Shown: in pieces, positions 15,164 to 22,900 of the stretch
Layout of the letters: each line of letters begins with the position of its first letter
Numbering within the stretch: position 1 is the first letter of the stretch
NCBI GenBank assembly: GCA_013001465.1
Contig: JABDMM010000032.1
Span: forward strand, 1 to 33,382
From: Chitinophagales bacterium
GTDB lineage: Bacteria; Bacteroidota; Bacteroidia; Chitinophagales; JABDMM01
Direction: 5' to 3'
DNA length: 33,382 bases
Notes under the pieces: generated by a model
Database searches by the model: none
Told to the model about the DNA's origin: nothing
Seen by the model: only the letters and a program-made list of their open reading frames with translations
Position numbers and translations under genes: made by a program

Positions 15164-16621
15164 CTATTGCTTTTTCAAACCAATGTCTCTCGATAGTGCT
15201 CTTTTGTCTGAAATGTAAATGACGGTTATGAAAAAGATAAGCAACAGTATGTTCATTAAGATCTTGAGATGCACTCCCTCTGGAAGCAATCCTGATATAT
15301 GTTTACCTAACAAGAACAACATTATAGAAAAGACAATACTGAATATAATTCTTGGGAGTTCGTAAGGAATGGGATAGTACCGTTTCCCGATAAAGTATGT
15401 GAGCGTAGCCATAACAAAGTAGCAGATCAACGTTGCCCAGGCAGATCCAACATATCCCATCTCAGGTATCCAGAGCAAGTTTAAAACAATGGTAATACTT
15501 GCCCCAATTATTGCTATCATCGCACCAATCTTCGTTTTGTCTTTAATTTTATACCAAATAGATAGATTTACCTGCATCGCCAAAAACAAATTTGCAAGTA
15601 GTAAAATGGGTACTATGACAATTCCCGAATGGAAGTCACTTCCAAGAAAGAATTTAACCTGATCAATAAATAAGGTAATCGATAAAAAAACAATGCACCC
15701 AAAATAAGTGAAGTATTTTAACACAAGGGCATAGAACTCCGGAGCATCTTTTGAGTCTGATTTTTTGAAGAATATTGGTTCGGCTGCATACCTGAAAGCT
15801 TGAGTAAACAAAGTCATCAGGATGGATAACTTATAAGTGGCACCATAGATTCCCAGTAGTCTTAAGTTTTCTTCTTCAGAATAAGGCAACAACCTTCTAA
15901 GTAAAGTTCTGTCTATCATCTCATTTACCATTCCTGCAAGCCCTGCGATCATAAGAGGAATAGAATACACTAGCATTTCTTTGAAGCGACTATAATGGAA
16001 TCCGTATTTTAACAACCTGAATTCAGGTAGCAACAAAAGCATTGTAACAGCGCTGGCCGCTAGGTTAGCTATGAAAATGTAGTCTATTACCGGCGTACTG
16101 TTGTTGATCTCCGGCAAAAGAAGAATTAGAAACAGATTCAACAATATATTCACTCCAATATTCACCATTTTGAAAGAGGCGAATTTCATAGCTTTCTCCT
16201 GCTCTCTCAATCGAGCAAATGGCAAGGCAGTGACAGCATCCAATGCTACTATAGCAGCAAGCATAAGAATATAGCGTGGAAATTTTTCGTAAAGTAGCAG
16301 TTCTGAAATTGGAGTAATGAAAACAAAGATGAAGAAAAGGAATGCAGAACTAGTAAGGATGAGCGACCATAAACCGCTCGAAAAAGCTAAATTATCCCCT
16401 TTGTATTTCTGATTGAATCTAAAAAAAGCGGTTTCCATCCCATAAGTAAGCAATACAATTAGAAAACCTGCATATGCATAAACTTCGGTGACAATTCCGT
16501 AGTCATCAGGAGCAAATTGCCGCGTATATAGGGGAACTAACAGGTAATTGAGAAACCTCCCAATTATGCTGCTAAACCCATATATGATAGTCTGACCACC
16601 TAATTTTTTAATTAGACTCAA
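15164..16621 (-). CDS. Polysaccharide biosynthesis protein / oligosaccharide flippase (MOP/Wzx-type)
   Basis: A 485-residue polytopic membrane protein with about 12-14 hydrophobic helices. The N-terminus ([20 protein letters not shown], then [11 protein letters not shown]) is the classic start of flippases that move lipid-linked sugars across the inner membrane. The start is TTG 16621: an in-frame TAA is four codons upstream, and no ATG falls before the conserved beginning. It is the first gene of the minus-strand block, divergent from the MORN gene across a 125-bp region. The adjacent nucleotidyltransferase suggests surface polysaccharide export; the specific substrate cannot be read from sequence. 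Confidence 0.9.
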   Translation of the reverse strand: MSLIKKLGGQTIIYGFSSIIGRFLNYLLVPLYTRQFAPDDYGIVTEVYAYAGFLIVLLTYGMETAFFRFNQKYKGDNLAFSSGLWSLILTSSAFLFFIFVFITPISELLLYEKFPRYILMLAAIVALDAVTALPFARLREQEKAMKFASFKMVNIGVNILLNLFLILLLPEINNSTPVIDYIFIANLAASAVTMLLLLPEFRLLKYGFHYSRFKEMLVYSIPLMIAGLAGMVNEMIDRTLLRRLLPYSEEENLRLLGIYGATYKLSILMTLFTQAFRYAAEPIFFKKSDSKDAPEFYALVLKYFTYFGCIVFLSITLFIDQVKFFLGSDFHSGIVIVPILLLANLFLAMQVNLSIWYKIKDKTKIGAMIAIIGASITIVLNLLWIPEMGYVGSAWATLICYFVMATLTYFIGKRYYPIPYELPRIIFSIVFSIMLFLLGKHISGLLPEGVHLKILMNILLLIFFITVIYISDKRALSRDIGLKKQ

Positions 16622-16746
16622 TACAAGTGTTTATTAAAAGCTAAAATCTGTTATTCTGCTCAATATAAGAATGCAAATTGCTAACGTAACTCAAAACAAT
16701 GACTACCGTACAAAAATATATTACTTTTAATTATATCTATTATATT
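16622..16746. promoter_or_regulatory. Divergent promoter region (flippase block / MORN gene)
   Basis: This 125-bp AT-rich region separates the two divergent starts. On the minus strand TATTTTTG (16711-16718) fits the Bacteroidota -7 consensus TAnnTTTG, but no -33 TTG lies at the right distance. On the plus strand only a one-mismatch match (TACTTTTA) is seen. Promoters must be here, but their exact sites are uncertain. Confidence 0.4.
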
Positions 16747-17601
16747 ATGTTTCGTAATTTATTAATAACACTCCTCTTAATCACAATCTCTTTGTTTTCA
16801 TTAGACGCTTTTGCCAATTCTAAGAAAGATAAGAACGGAAAGAAAGCTAAGAAAAGTACTTTGAAGTATATGGAGGGCTCCTATGAAGGAGATATAGTGA
16901 ATGGGGAAAAGTACGGGTATGGGATTGTAAGATATAAAGATGGCACCAGCTATGAAGGAAATTGGGAAGCTGATAAAAAAGAGGGTTTTGGCAAAGCAAC
17001 TTACGTAGACGGTTCTTTCTATGAAGGTAACTGGGTAAATGACAAAAGACATGGCTCAGGTGTCTATACATTTAAAAATGGTGATCGATATGAAGGTGAG
17101 TTTTACCAAAATACTATGCATGGAAATGGTAAATATTACTTTACCAGCGGAAATATTTATACAGGAAGTTTTAACGATAATGAGATTACAGGCCATGGCA
17201 CCATAACCTACTCTAATAGTGAAACTTATGAAGGCAGTGTGCTAAAAGGCAAAAAGCATGGAAAGGGAATTTATCATTTTTTAGATGGAAAAGTTTATGA
17301 CGGTGTTTTTGTTATCGATAAAAGAACTGGCTTTGGAAAATTATCATATCCCAATGGCGACCAATACTCTGGAAATTTTGTTAATGGAGCCAAAACCGGA
17401 AAGGGTACTTTTTACTGGAAAACCGGCGAAGTTTATAATGGGTACTTCGAAGATGGGAAAATGCATGGATTTGGTGTTTTTGTCTGGCCAAACGGAGATC
17501 AGATAACAGGAGACTGGGTTAACAACCAACCCGGTCGAGATAGTAAAATGGTAAAAAGTGAAGATGTAATCAAAATACCGAGCCAGGTTGTTAAAAACTA
17601 A
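16747..17601 (+). CDS. Secreted MORN-repeat protein
   Basis: A 284-residue protein. I start at ATG 16747 (MFRNLLITLLLITISLFSLDAFANS), which gives a normal signal peptide; an in-frame ATG at 16699 would only add 16 residues in front. A lysine-rich linker follows, then nine full and one partial MORN units of exactly 23 residues (YEGxWxxxxxxGxGxxxxxxGxx), from residue 46 to about 262. MORN arrays form extended beta-strand ladders that bind lipids or proteins; exported MORN proteins occur in Bacteroidota, mostly uncharacterised. It stands alone, 64 bp before rnhB. The short tail (SEDVIKIPSQVVKN) has no recognised sorting signal, so it is probably periplasmic. Confidence 0.88.
   Translation: MFRNLLITLLLITISLFSLDAFANSKKDKNGKKAKKSTLKYMEGSYEGDIVNGEKYGYGIVRYKDGTSYEGNWEADKKEGFGKATYVDGSFYEGNWVNDKRHGSGVYTFKNGDRYEGEFYQNTMHGNGKYYFTSGNIYTGSFNDNEITGHGTITYSNSETYEGSVLKGKKHGKGIYHFLDGKVYDGVFVIDKRTGFGKLSYPNGDQYSGNFVNGAKTGKGTFYWKTGEVYNGYFEDGKMHGFGVFVWPNGDQITGDWVNNQPGRDSKMVKSEDVIKIPSQVVKN
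16882..17532 (+). repeat. MORN repeats, 69-bp period
   Basis: YEG-type motifs (YEG, YTG, YDG, YSG, YNG, ITG) fall at residues 46, 69, 92, 115, 138, 161, 184, 207, 230 and 253, an exact 23-residue period with no insertions. The DNA copies are diverged. Confidence 0.9.
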
Positions 17602-17643
17602 TACGATTCAAAATCTATTTAAACAATAATCCGCAATACTTTC

Positions 17644-17665
17644 GAATCAACAATTGGGTTGATTC
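17644..17665 (+). promoter_or_regulatory. Perfect hairpin touching the rnhB start codon
   Basis: GAATCAAC and GTTGATTC form an 8-bp stem around the 6-base loop AATTGG, and the ATG of rnhB follows at once. In RNA the structure would cover the ribosome standby and initiation region; in DNA it could be an operator. There is no following T-run, so it is not a standard terminator for the MORN gene. Confidence 0.5.
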
Positions 17666-18265
17666 ATGCTACGTAAATTTTATCAAAAAGAAGTGCTTGA
17701 AGCAGGCGTGGATGAGGCTGGCAGAGGTTGCCTTGCCGGACCTGTATTTGCTGCAGCTGTGATTCTTGATCCCTCAAGAAGAATACCAGGAATTAACGAT
17801 TCAAAAAAGCTCAATCCCGAAAAACGGCATACTTTAAGAAAAAAAATCGAAAGTCGTGCTCTGGCCTACGCAGTAGCCCAGGTTTCCCCAATAAAAATAG
17901 ATGAAGTAAATATCTTAAATGCTTCTTTCCTCGCTATGCATAGAGCTATCCTGGAGCTCAATGTGAAACCAGCCATGATACTTGTTGATGGCAATCGCTT
18001 CAATCCCCTCGATGGATTTTCATTCAAATGCATCATTAAAGGTGATTCTAAACTTCAAAGTATTGCGGCAGCTTCAATTCTTGCCAAAACGTACAGGGAT
18101 GATTACATGGAGACCAAACATTTGGATCACCCTGAATATTGCTGGGATTCGAATAAAGGATATCCCACACGTGCACACCGTAATGCCATAGCAGAGTTTG
18201 GCATTACCGATCTTCATAGAAAAACTTTCCAATTACTTCCTTCAGAACAACTGTCAATCTTTTAA
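17666..18265 (+). CDS. rnhB: Ribonuclease HII
   Basis: A 199-residue RNase HII, which cuts RNA in RNA/DNA hybrids and at single ribonucleotides left in DNA. The four acidic catalytic positions are visible: D16 and E17 in GVDEAGRGCLAGP, D108 in ILVDGN, and D145 in AKTYRDD. Other family marks are INDSKKL, KGDSKLQSIAAASILAK and the GYPTRAH substrate-binding segment. Length is typical. The ATG follows directly on an 8-bp hairpin. It is the only housekeeping gene between the MORN and lipoprotein genes. Confidence 0.97.
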   Translation: MLRKFYQKEVLEAGVDEAGRGCLAGPVFAAAVILDPSRRIPGINDSKKLNPEKRHTLRKKIESRALAYAVAQVSPIKIDEVNILNASFLAMHRAILELNVKPAMILVDGNRFNPLDGFSFKCIIKGDSKLQSIAAASILAKTYRDDYMETKHLDHPEYCWDSNKGYPTRAHRNAIAEFGITDLHRKTFQLLPSEQLSIF

Positions 18266-18343
18266 CTTTACAATTAATATAATTTTTTATGTGTACAAGA
18301 TTTTGTATATTTATGAGGTGAACTATTCATAAAGCCATAAGTA

Positions 18344-19105
18344 GTGAATATCCGAGTCCTTAACCATATAAAGTTCTTATCCCTAATCCTTATTTTAGGC
18401 TTATCACTACCCTCTTGCCTTGATAATGAAGGATATATCAATTCATTTTCAGTTGGTACCATTCACGAAACTGAAAATCTACCTGAAATCCAAGATGCTG
18501 ACGCCATAATGATGGCAATTAGAAAAGTGGCAATGGTTCAACAGTCCGGCTTCGATGTGGTTAAAACAATTGGAGAAGCAAATGCACTGTTCTTTGATAA
18601 AAACTCCCTACAAACTTTTACTAGTGTTGGAGATGTTGCTGTTAATGGTAATTTCCTGATTGTTAATCCTAATAATACCTATAGCTTCAGTGTAGATCTT
18701 ACTAATGAAAGCGGACAGATTTTTGACAACGAAATATTCTGGAATATCGAAGGTGATAATGGATTTTCAGCAATGAAAAAAGACATGAAAGTCTGGCCGG
18801 ATGTTGGTCCTGTTAACAGTCCAAAGGTTATTTCATCTAATTCGGATTATGAACTTTCCATCGAGTATCTCCATGATGCCAACGCTACAAGTTTTCAGAT
18901 CTCCGGGCTTGGAGCCCTTCTTAAAGAATACAAAAATGACCATCATTTATCTCATACCTTCTCTCAAGAGGATATTCAATCCCTTGAACAAGGTCCGGGA
19001 ATTGTCCAGGTCAATGCTTATTTCATTCATGATACTATCGTGAATGGTAAAAATGTATATTTCATGAACGCTGAAGCTTCTTTCGAAGTCGTTGAAATTA
19101 AATAA
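18344..19105 (+). CDS. Lipoprotein of unknown function, paralogue A
   Basis: A 253-residue predicted lipoprotein: GTG start 18344 (in-frame stop two codons upstream, no ATG nearby), hydrophobic signal and a lipobox around SLPSC with the lipid-bearing Cys near residue 25. I recognise no family. It shares a scaffold with the next gene: DADAIMMAIRK, ANALFFDKNSL, VAVNG, FWNIEGDNGFS, DMKVWPDVG, HTFSQEDIQSLEQG and VNGKNVYFMNAEASF each have a counterpart in paralogue B at the same place. The chain looks beta-rich and acidic. It likely sits in the periplasm or at the cell surface. No terminator or clear promoter was found around it. Confidence 0.75.
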   Translation: MNIRVLNHIKFLSLILILGLSLPSCLDNEGYINSFSVGTIHETENLPEIQDADAIMMAIRKVAMVQQSGFDVVKTIGEANALFFDKNSLQTFTSVGDVAVNGNFLIVNPNNTYSFSVDLTNESGQIFDNEIFWNIEGDNGFSAMKKDMKVWPDVGPVNSPKVISSNSDYELSIEYLHDANATSFQISGLGALLKEYKNDHHLSHTFSQEDIQSLEQGPGIVQVNAYFIHDTIVNGKNVYFMNAEASFEVVEIK

Positions 19106-19213
19106 TATGCATCTCTCGTCTGTTACGTCTTTCTTCTCTTAAATTTATTTTTTTCTAATATTTTAAACTTCAGATATAGAATATTCGTATAAGTTTTTAA
19201 CAAAACGTGTGCG

Positions 19214-19954
19214 ATGTTCAGGATTATTGTCGCCATTCTTGCAATGGCATACTTGCTATCTTCTTGCGAAGTTGAACCTTCAATTGATCTCAATCAAAAT
19301 GTCTCCTTCACAGATATCATACCTGATTTACAAGGGTCTGATGCTGTTCTTCTGGGTACAAAGAACTCATATTACAATGAGTACTCTGGTGAATATGTAC
19401 GAAGGCAGTATGGTACTGCCTCAGCGGTATTTTACTCAGAAGATAACCTTGGTGATTACATCGATGCAGGAAAGGTAACGGTTTATGGCCTCAATCTCAA
19501 AAAAGGTTCTGATTTCAGATACTCCCTAAAACCAAGTGAGAATTCTGAAAATGGTATCTCTTTTCAGGACATGATCACTTGGTCTGTAGGTGGAAGTAAT
19601 AGCTTTCCTCAATCTAACGATATGGAGTCTACAGGATGGCCATCAGTAGGTCGTTCACTTCATGCATATGCTTTAGAAGATAATAATGATTTTACAGTGA
19701 CCATGCAATCTATGGCAAATGTGGATTATGTTGATTACCGTATGCTCAACGAATTTGATGAGGTCGTTGCAGCAACATACTATGAGTCAAATGTTAAAAC
19801 ACATACTTTCAGAGGAGTGGATCTGGTAGACCTTGAAAAAGGAGTACTCCAAATTGAGGTTGAAGTCGGGAATGTAATAACCGAAGAAATCAATGGTAGA
19901 ACTTTGTCTTTTATTAATCGAGAGATAATTTACAGTCAGGCTATCAAAGACTAG
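19214..19954 (+). CDS. Lipoprotein of unknown function, paralogue B
   Basis: A 246-residue predicted lipoprotein with signal peptide and lipobox (AYLLSSC, Cys near residue 18). No known family recognised. It is the diverged partner of the upstream gene: SDAVLLGTKN, ASAVFYSEDNL, VTVYG, ITWSVGGSNSFP, WPSVG, HTFRGVDLVDLEKG and INGRTLSFINREI align in order with paralogue A. A tyrosine-rich insert (YYNEYSGEYVRRQYG) is unique to this copy. The 108 bp between the two genes is AT-rich without a clear promoter, so they may be co-transcribed. Its TAG stop lies in a CTAG palindrome that also encodes the stop of the convergent lpxD. Confidence 0.75.
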   Translation: MFRIIVAILAMAYLLSSCEVEPSIDLNQNVSFTDIIPDLQGSDAVLLGTKNSYYNEYSGEYVRRQYGTASAVFYSEDNLGDYIDAGKVTVYGLNLKKGSDFRYSLKPSENSENGISFQDMITWSVGGSNSFPQSNDMESTGWPSVGRSLHAYALEDNNDFTVTMQSMANVDYVDYRMLNEFDEVVAATYYESNVKTHTFRGVDLVDLEKGVLQIEVEVGNVITEEINGRTLSFINREIIYSQAIKD

Positions 19955-20892
19955 GTGGTCGCTTTCAATTTCTCCCAAATTTCCGGGAGGTGCCGCAACA
20001 TCGCAAGTTCCTTCCATGCCTGTTTTGCCTCAACTGCAGGAGTACCAAAATATGTTTTCCCTCCTTCAAGTGACTTAGAAACATTCGAAGATGCCAATAT
20101 GATTGCATTGTCACCCACAACAAGATCCTTAGAAATTCCGCATTTCCCGTAAATCTTCACATTATTCCCAATATGAGTTTTACCTGCAATTGCTACTTGG
20201 GCAGCCATCAGACAATTTTTGCCAATTACAGTTCCATGCCCGATATGCACTAAATTGTCAATCTTACTGCCTTCTCCTATTATAGTGTCACCGGATACCC
20301 CACTATCTATAGTACAGCATGATCCGATCTCAACATCATCTTCAATGATCGCCCTTCCAACGGTATGCATTTTTTCATAATGCCCTTCTTCACGGCCTTT
20401 AAAATAAAATGCATCAGATCCAATAACTGTATTTGCATGAATAATCGTATTGTCACCGATCTCTGAGTAATCGTAGATCGTCACATTTGGATGAATAATG
20501 CAATTCTTCCCAATCTTAACATGATTCCCTATGAAAACATTTGGTTGTATGATCGCTCCCGGGCCAATCTGCGCACTTTCACTAATACTTTGAATAGCAC
20601 TCTTAAATGGCCTCAACTTCAATGTGAGTGAATTATAAGCGGTGAACGGATCGTCAGATACCAAAAGTGCTTTGCCATCAGGGCATTCCACCATTTTATC
20701 TATAATAATAATAGATGCTGCAGACTCCAGCGCCATATTGTAGTACTTATGAAAATCGACATATGTCAAATCTCCTTCCTCAACTTTATGTATCTCGTTG
20801 ATTCCAGTAATTTCCATATCCGGATCTCCAATGATTTTTGCATTTACAAAACTGGCGATCTCCTTCAGCTTAATCGGCTGCTTGAGCTTCAT
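19951..20892 (-). CDS. lpxD: UDP-3-O-(3-hydroxyacyl)glucosamine N-acyltransferase (LpxD-like)
   Basis: A 313-residue acyltransferase of lipid A synthesis, which transfers a 3-hydroxyacyl chain from ACP to the 2-amino group of UDP-3-O-acylglucosamine in the cytoplasm. An N-terminal uridine-binding-type domain (TGINEIHKVEEGDLTYVD) precedes about ten hexapeptide turns of a left-handed beta-helix (IGPGAIIQPNVFIGNHVKIG onward), and a C-terminal helix closes it. NLVHIGHG carries the likely catalytic His (H219, equivalent to H239 of E. coli LpxD). It is somewhat shorter than the proteobacterial enzyme. I recall that Bacteroidota often have a second, longer LpxD, so a related acyltransferase role is possible. 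Confidence 0.85.
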   Translation of the reverse strand: MKLKQPIKLKEIASFVNAKIIGDPDMEITGINEIHKVEEGDLTYVDFHKYYNMALESAASIIIIDKMVECPDGKALLVSDDPFTAYNSLTLKLRPFKSAIQSISESAQIGPGAIIQPNVFIGNHVKIGKNCIIHPNVTIYDYSEIGDNTIIHANTVIGSDAFYFKGREEGHYEKMHTVGRAIIEDDVEIGSCCTIDSGVSGDTIIGEGSKIDNLVHIGHGTVIGKNCLMAAQVAIAGKTHIGNNVKIYGKCGISKDLVVGDNAIILASSNVSKSLEGGKTYFGTPAVEAKQAWKELAMLRHLPEIWEKLKATT

Positions 20893-20971
20893 ATTGGAAA
20901 GATTTAATTCTAAATATAATTAAAATACAACTCATGACATAACAGACGTATCATTCTAACGAAACGTTGAC

Positions 20972-21005
20972 TTGCCACTTATTTACTTTGAATTAGGTAC
21001 TTTTG
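20972..21005 (+). promoter_or_regulatory. Candidate Bacteroidota-type promoter for gcvT-comB
   Basis: TACTTTTG (20998-21005) matches the -7 consensus TAnnTTTG fully. A TTG at 20972-20974 lies 23 bases upstream, within the usual -33 spacing. Transcription would start near 21012, about 27 bases before the GTG start. It sits in the 146-bp region divergent from lpxD. Confidence 0.45.
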
Positions 21006-21038
21006 CTTTTTAAATGGTGATCTTTCAAATATTAAGTC

Positions 21039-22145
21039 GTGACCAATACAGTTCCAAACCCGATTAAAAACACACCAATTACGCATGTGCACGTAGATTC
21101 AGGTGCAAAAATGGGAAATTTTGCCGGATTTAACATGCCCATATCATATTCTTCTGTAAATGAAGAGCATTTAAATGTCCGACAACATGTGAGTTTGTTC
21201 GATGTCTCGCATATGGGTGAGATATTTCTTAAGGGCCCGGATGCACTTGCAAATGCACAAATGCTTACATCAAATGATGTGAGCAAATTGTCCCCCGGCA
21301 AGGCGCAGTATTCAACCATGCTTAACGAACATGGAGGTATTATCGATGATCTTCTGGTATATATGCTTGCGGATGATGAGTTTATGTTTGTTGTCAATGG
21401 AGCAAATCTTGAAACCGACTGGCAATGGATCCTGGATCACCGTACCGGCGATTGCCAACTCCATAACAGGACAGAAAACATAGGACTTATAGCAGTACAA
21501 GGCCCAAAGGCAATCGAATTAGTGCAACATCTTGTTAAATCAGATGTTTCAGATATAAAATATTACACTTTCAGAAAAGACAATGTGGCCGGTATCGAAG
21601 ATGTTATAATCTCTGCAACAGGATATACAGGTTCGGGAGGTTTCGAACTGTATTGTAAATCCGCGGACACAGAATCTCTTTGGAACAATCTAATTCTTGC
21701 AGGAGAGGAATTCAATGCTTTTCCAGCAGGGCTCGCCGCTCGTAATACACTACGTCTTGAAATGGGCTTTTGTCTCCATGGAAATGATATTACACAGGAA
21801 ACAAATCCTCTCGAAGCAGGACTGGGCTGGATCGTAAAATTCAATAAGGATTTTATAGGGAAAGATGCTCTTCAGAAAATTAAAGAAAAGGGTTTGGATA
21901 GAAAGCTTTGCGGATTTGAAATGATGGATCGTGCTATAGGCCGGCAAGGATACCCTGTCTGTGATGCCGACCATAATGAGATCGGTGTTGTTACTTCAGG
22001 TTCATTTGCTCCTTCGCTCAATAAAAATATTGGCTTAGCATATCTACCAATTGAGTTATCGAAAGGAGAACATGAGATCTTTATTAAGATCAGAAATAAA
22101 TTTGCCCCGGCTAAAACAACCTCCTTACCATTTTATAAAGTTTGA
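21039..22145 (+). CDS. gcvT: Glycine cleavage system T protein (aminomethyltransferase)
   Basis: A 368-residue T protein. With P, H and L proteins it breaks down glycine, passing the methylene group to tetrahydrofolate and releasing ammonia. The family signatures are clear: MGNFAGFNMPISY, LFDVSHMGEI, TSNDVSKLSPGKAQYSTML, then HGGIIDDLLVYM with the catalytic Asp, and ATGYTGSGGFELYC. The start is GTG 21039, following an in-frame stop and about 27 bases after a predicted transcription start. Its stop overlaps the ATG of comB (TGATG). gcvP and gcvH are not in the window. Confidence 0.96.
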   Translation: MTNTVPNPIKNTPITHVHVDSGAKMGNFAGFNMPISYSSVNEEHLNVRQHVSLFDVSHMGEIFLKGPDALANAQMLTSNDVSKLSPGKAQYSTMLNEHGGIIDDLLVYMLADDEFMFVVNGANLETDWQWILDHRTGDCQLHNRTENIGLIAVQGPKAIELVQHLVKSDVSDIKYYTFRKDNVAGIEDVIISATGYTGSGGFELYCKSADTESLWNNLILAGEEFNAFPAGLAARNTLRLEMGFCLHGNDITQETNPLEAGLGWIVKFNKDFIGKDALQKIKEKGLDRKLCGFEMMDRAIGRQGYPVCDADHNEIGVVTSGSFAPSLNKNIGLAYLPIELSKGEHEIFIKIRNKFAPAKTTSLPFYKV

Positions 22146-22900
22146 TGAAGCGGAAACCTACATTAGAAGTTTGCCTCTCTCCACTGCTGTTGCATTTGTT
22201 TGAACCAAAGGGCAAGGTGGTTGTGATCATAGACATTCTCAGAGCAAGCTCAACAATTTGCACGATTCTTGAAAATGGCGCTTCAAGAGTGATTCCGGTG
22301 GCTTCCCTCGAAGAATGTTTAAAGTATAAAGACAAAGAAAACCATATCGTAGCCGCCGAAAGACATGGTCAAAAACCTGATGGTTTTGAATTTGGCAACT
22401 CACCTTTTGATTTTCCCAGAGAAAAAGTCGAAGGCAAAACTGTTGTGCTGACCACAACAAATGGAACCAAAGCGCTTCATATGTCAGCTGAAGCCTCACA
22501 TATAGTAATAGGTTCCTTTTTAAATCTCGATAGCCTATGTTCCTGGCTGAAAGAAACAAACAGAGACACGGTTCTTTTCAGTGCCGGATGGAAGAACCAT
22601 CTAAATTTTGAAGATTCAGTTTATGGCGGTGCAGTACTGGAAATGCTGAAGAACGATTTTGAATCGGATCTAGATTCATCGCTAGCTGTACGATATCTCT
22701 ATAAAAATTTAAAAAACAGGATGGATGTTGCTATGAAATTTTCATCACATTATAAAAGGCTTGAAGGTTTTGGTGTCAGTAAAGACGTTGATTATTGCCT
22801 TTCAATAAATGAGTTAAGTGTACTTCCAATTCTACAGGGAAAGGATCTCGTCGATGCATACCAGACCCAGGATCACGATAATAAAGGAACTTCCTTCTGA
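22145..22900 (+). CDS. comB: 2-phosphosulfolactate phosphatase (ComB family)
   Basis: A 251-residue protein of the ComB family, Mg-dependent phosphatases first described for 2-phosphosulfolactate in coenzyme M synthesis. Motifs that fit are DILRASSTICTILENGA, VLTTTNGTKAL, SAGWKNHLNFED and the C-terminal SHYKRLEGFGVSKDVDYCL. I start at ATG 22145, which overlaps the gcvT stop, so translation is coupled. Bacteroidota do not make coenzyme M, and no phosphosulfolactate synthase is seen here, so the true substrate is open: sulfolactate, another sulfonate or a different phosphate ester. The last 28 bp overlap the end of bshA on the other strand. Confidence 0.85.
   Translation: MKRKPTLEVCLSPLLLHLFEPKGKVVVIIDILRASSTICTILENGASRVIPVASLEECLKYKDKENHIVAAERHGQKPDGFEFGNSPFDFPREKVEGKTVVLTTTNGTKALHMSAEASHIVIGSFLNLDSLCSWLKETNRDTVLFSAGWKNHLNFEDSVYGGAVLEMLKNDFESDLDSSLAVRYLYKNLKNRMDVAMKFSSHYKRLEGFGVSKDVDYCLSINELSVLPILQGKDLVDAYQTQDHDNKGTSF

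Noticed and set aside
20893-21038. Glycine riboswitch upstream of gcvT
   Set aside because: The 146-bp region is AT-rich, lacks visible paired aptamer helices, and most of it lies upstream of the predicted transcription start.
21032-21397. 121-residue minus-strand frame within gcvT
   Set aside because: It is a shadow of conserved gcvT coding sequence with low-complexity Ser/Cys composition.
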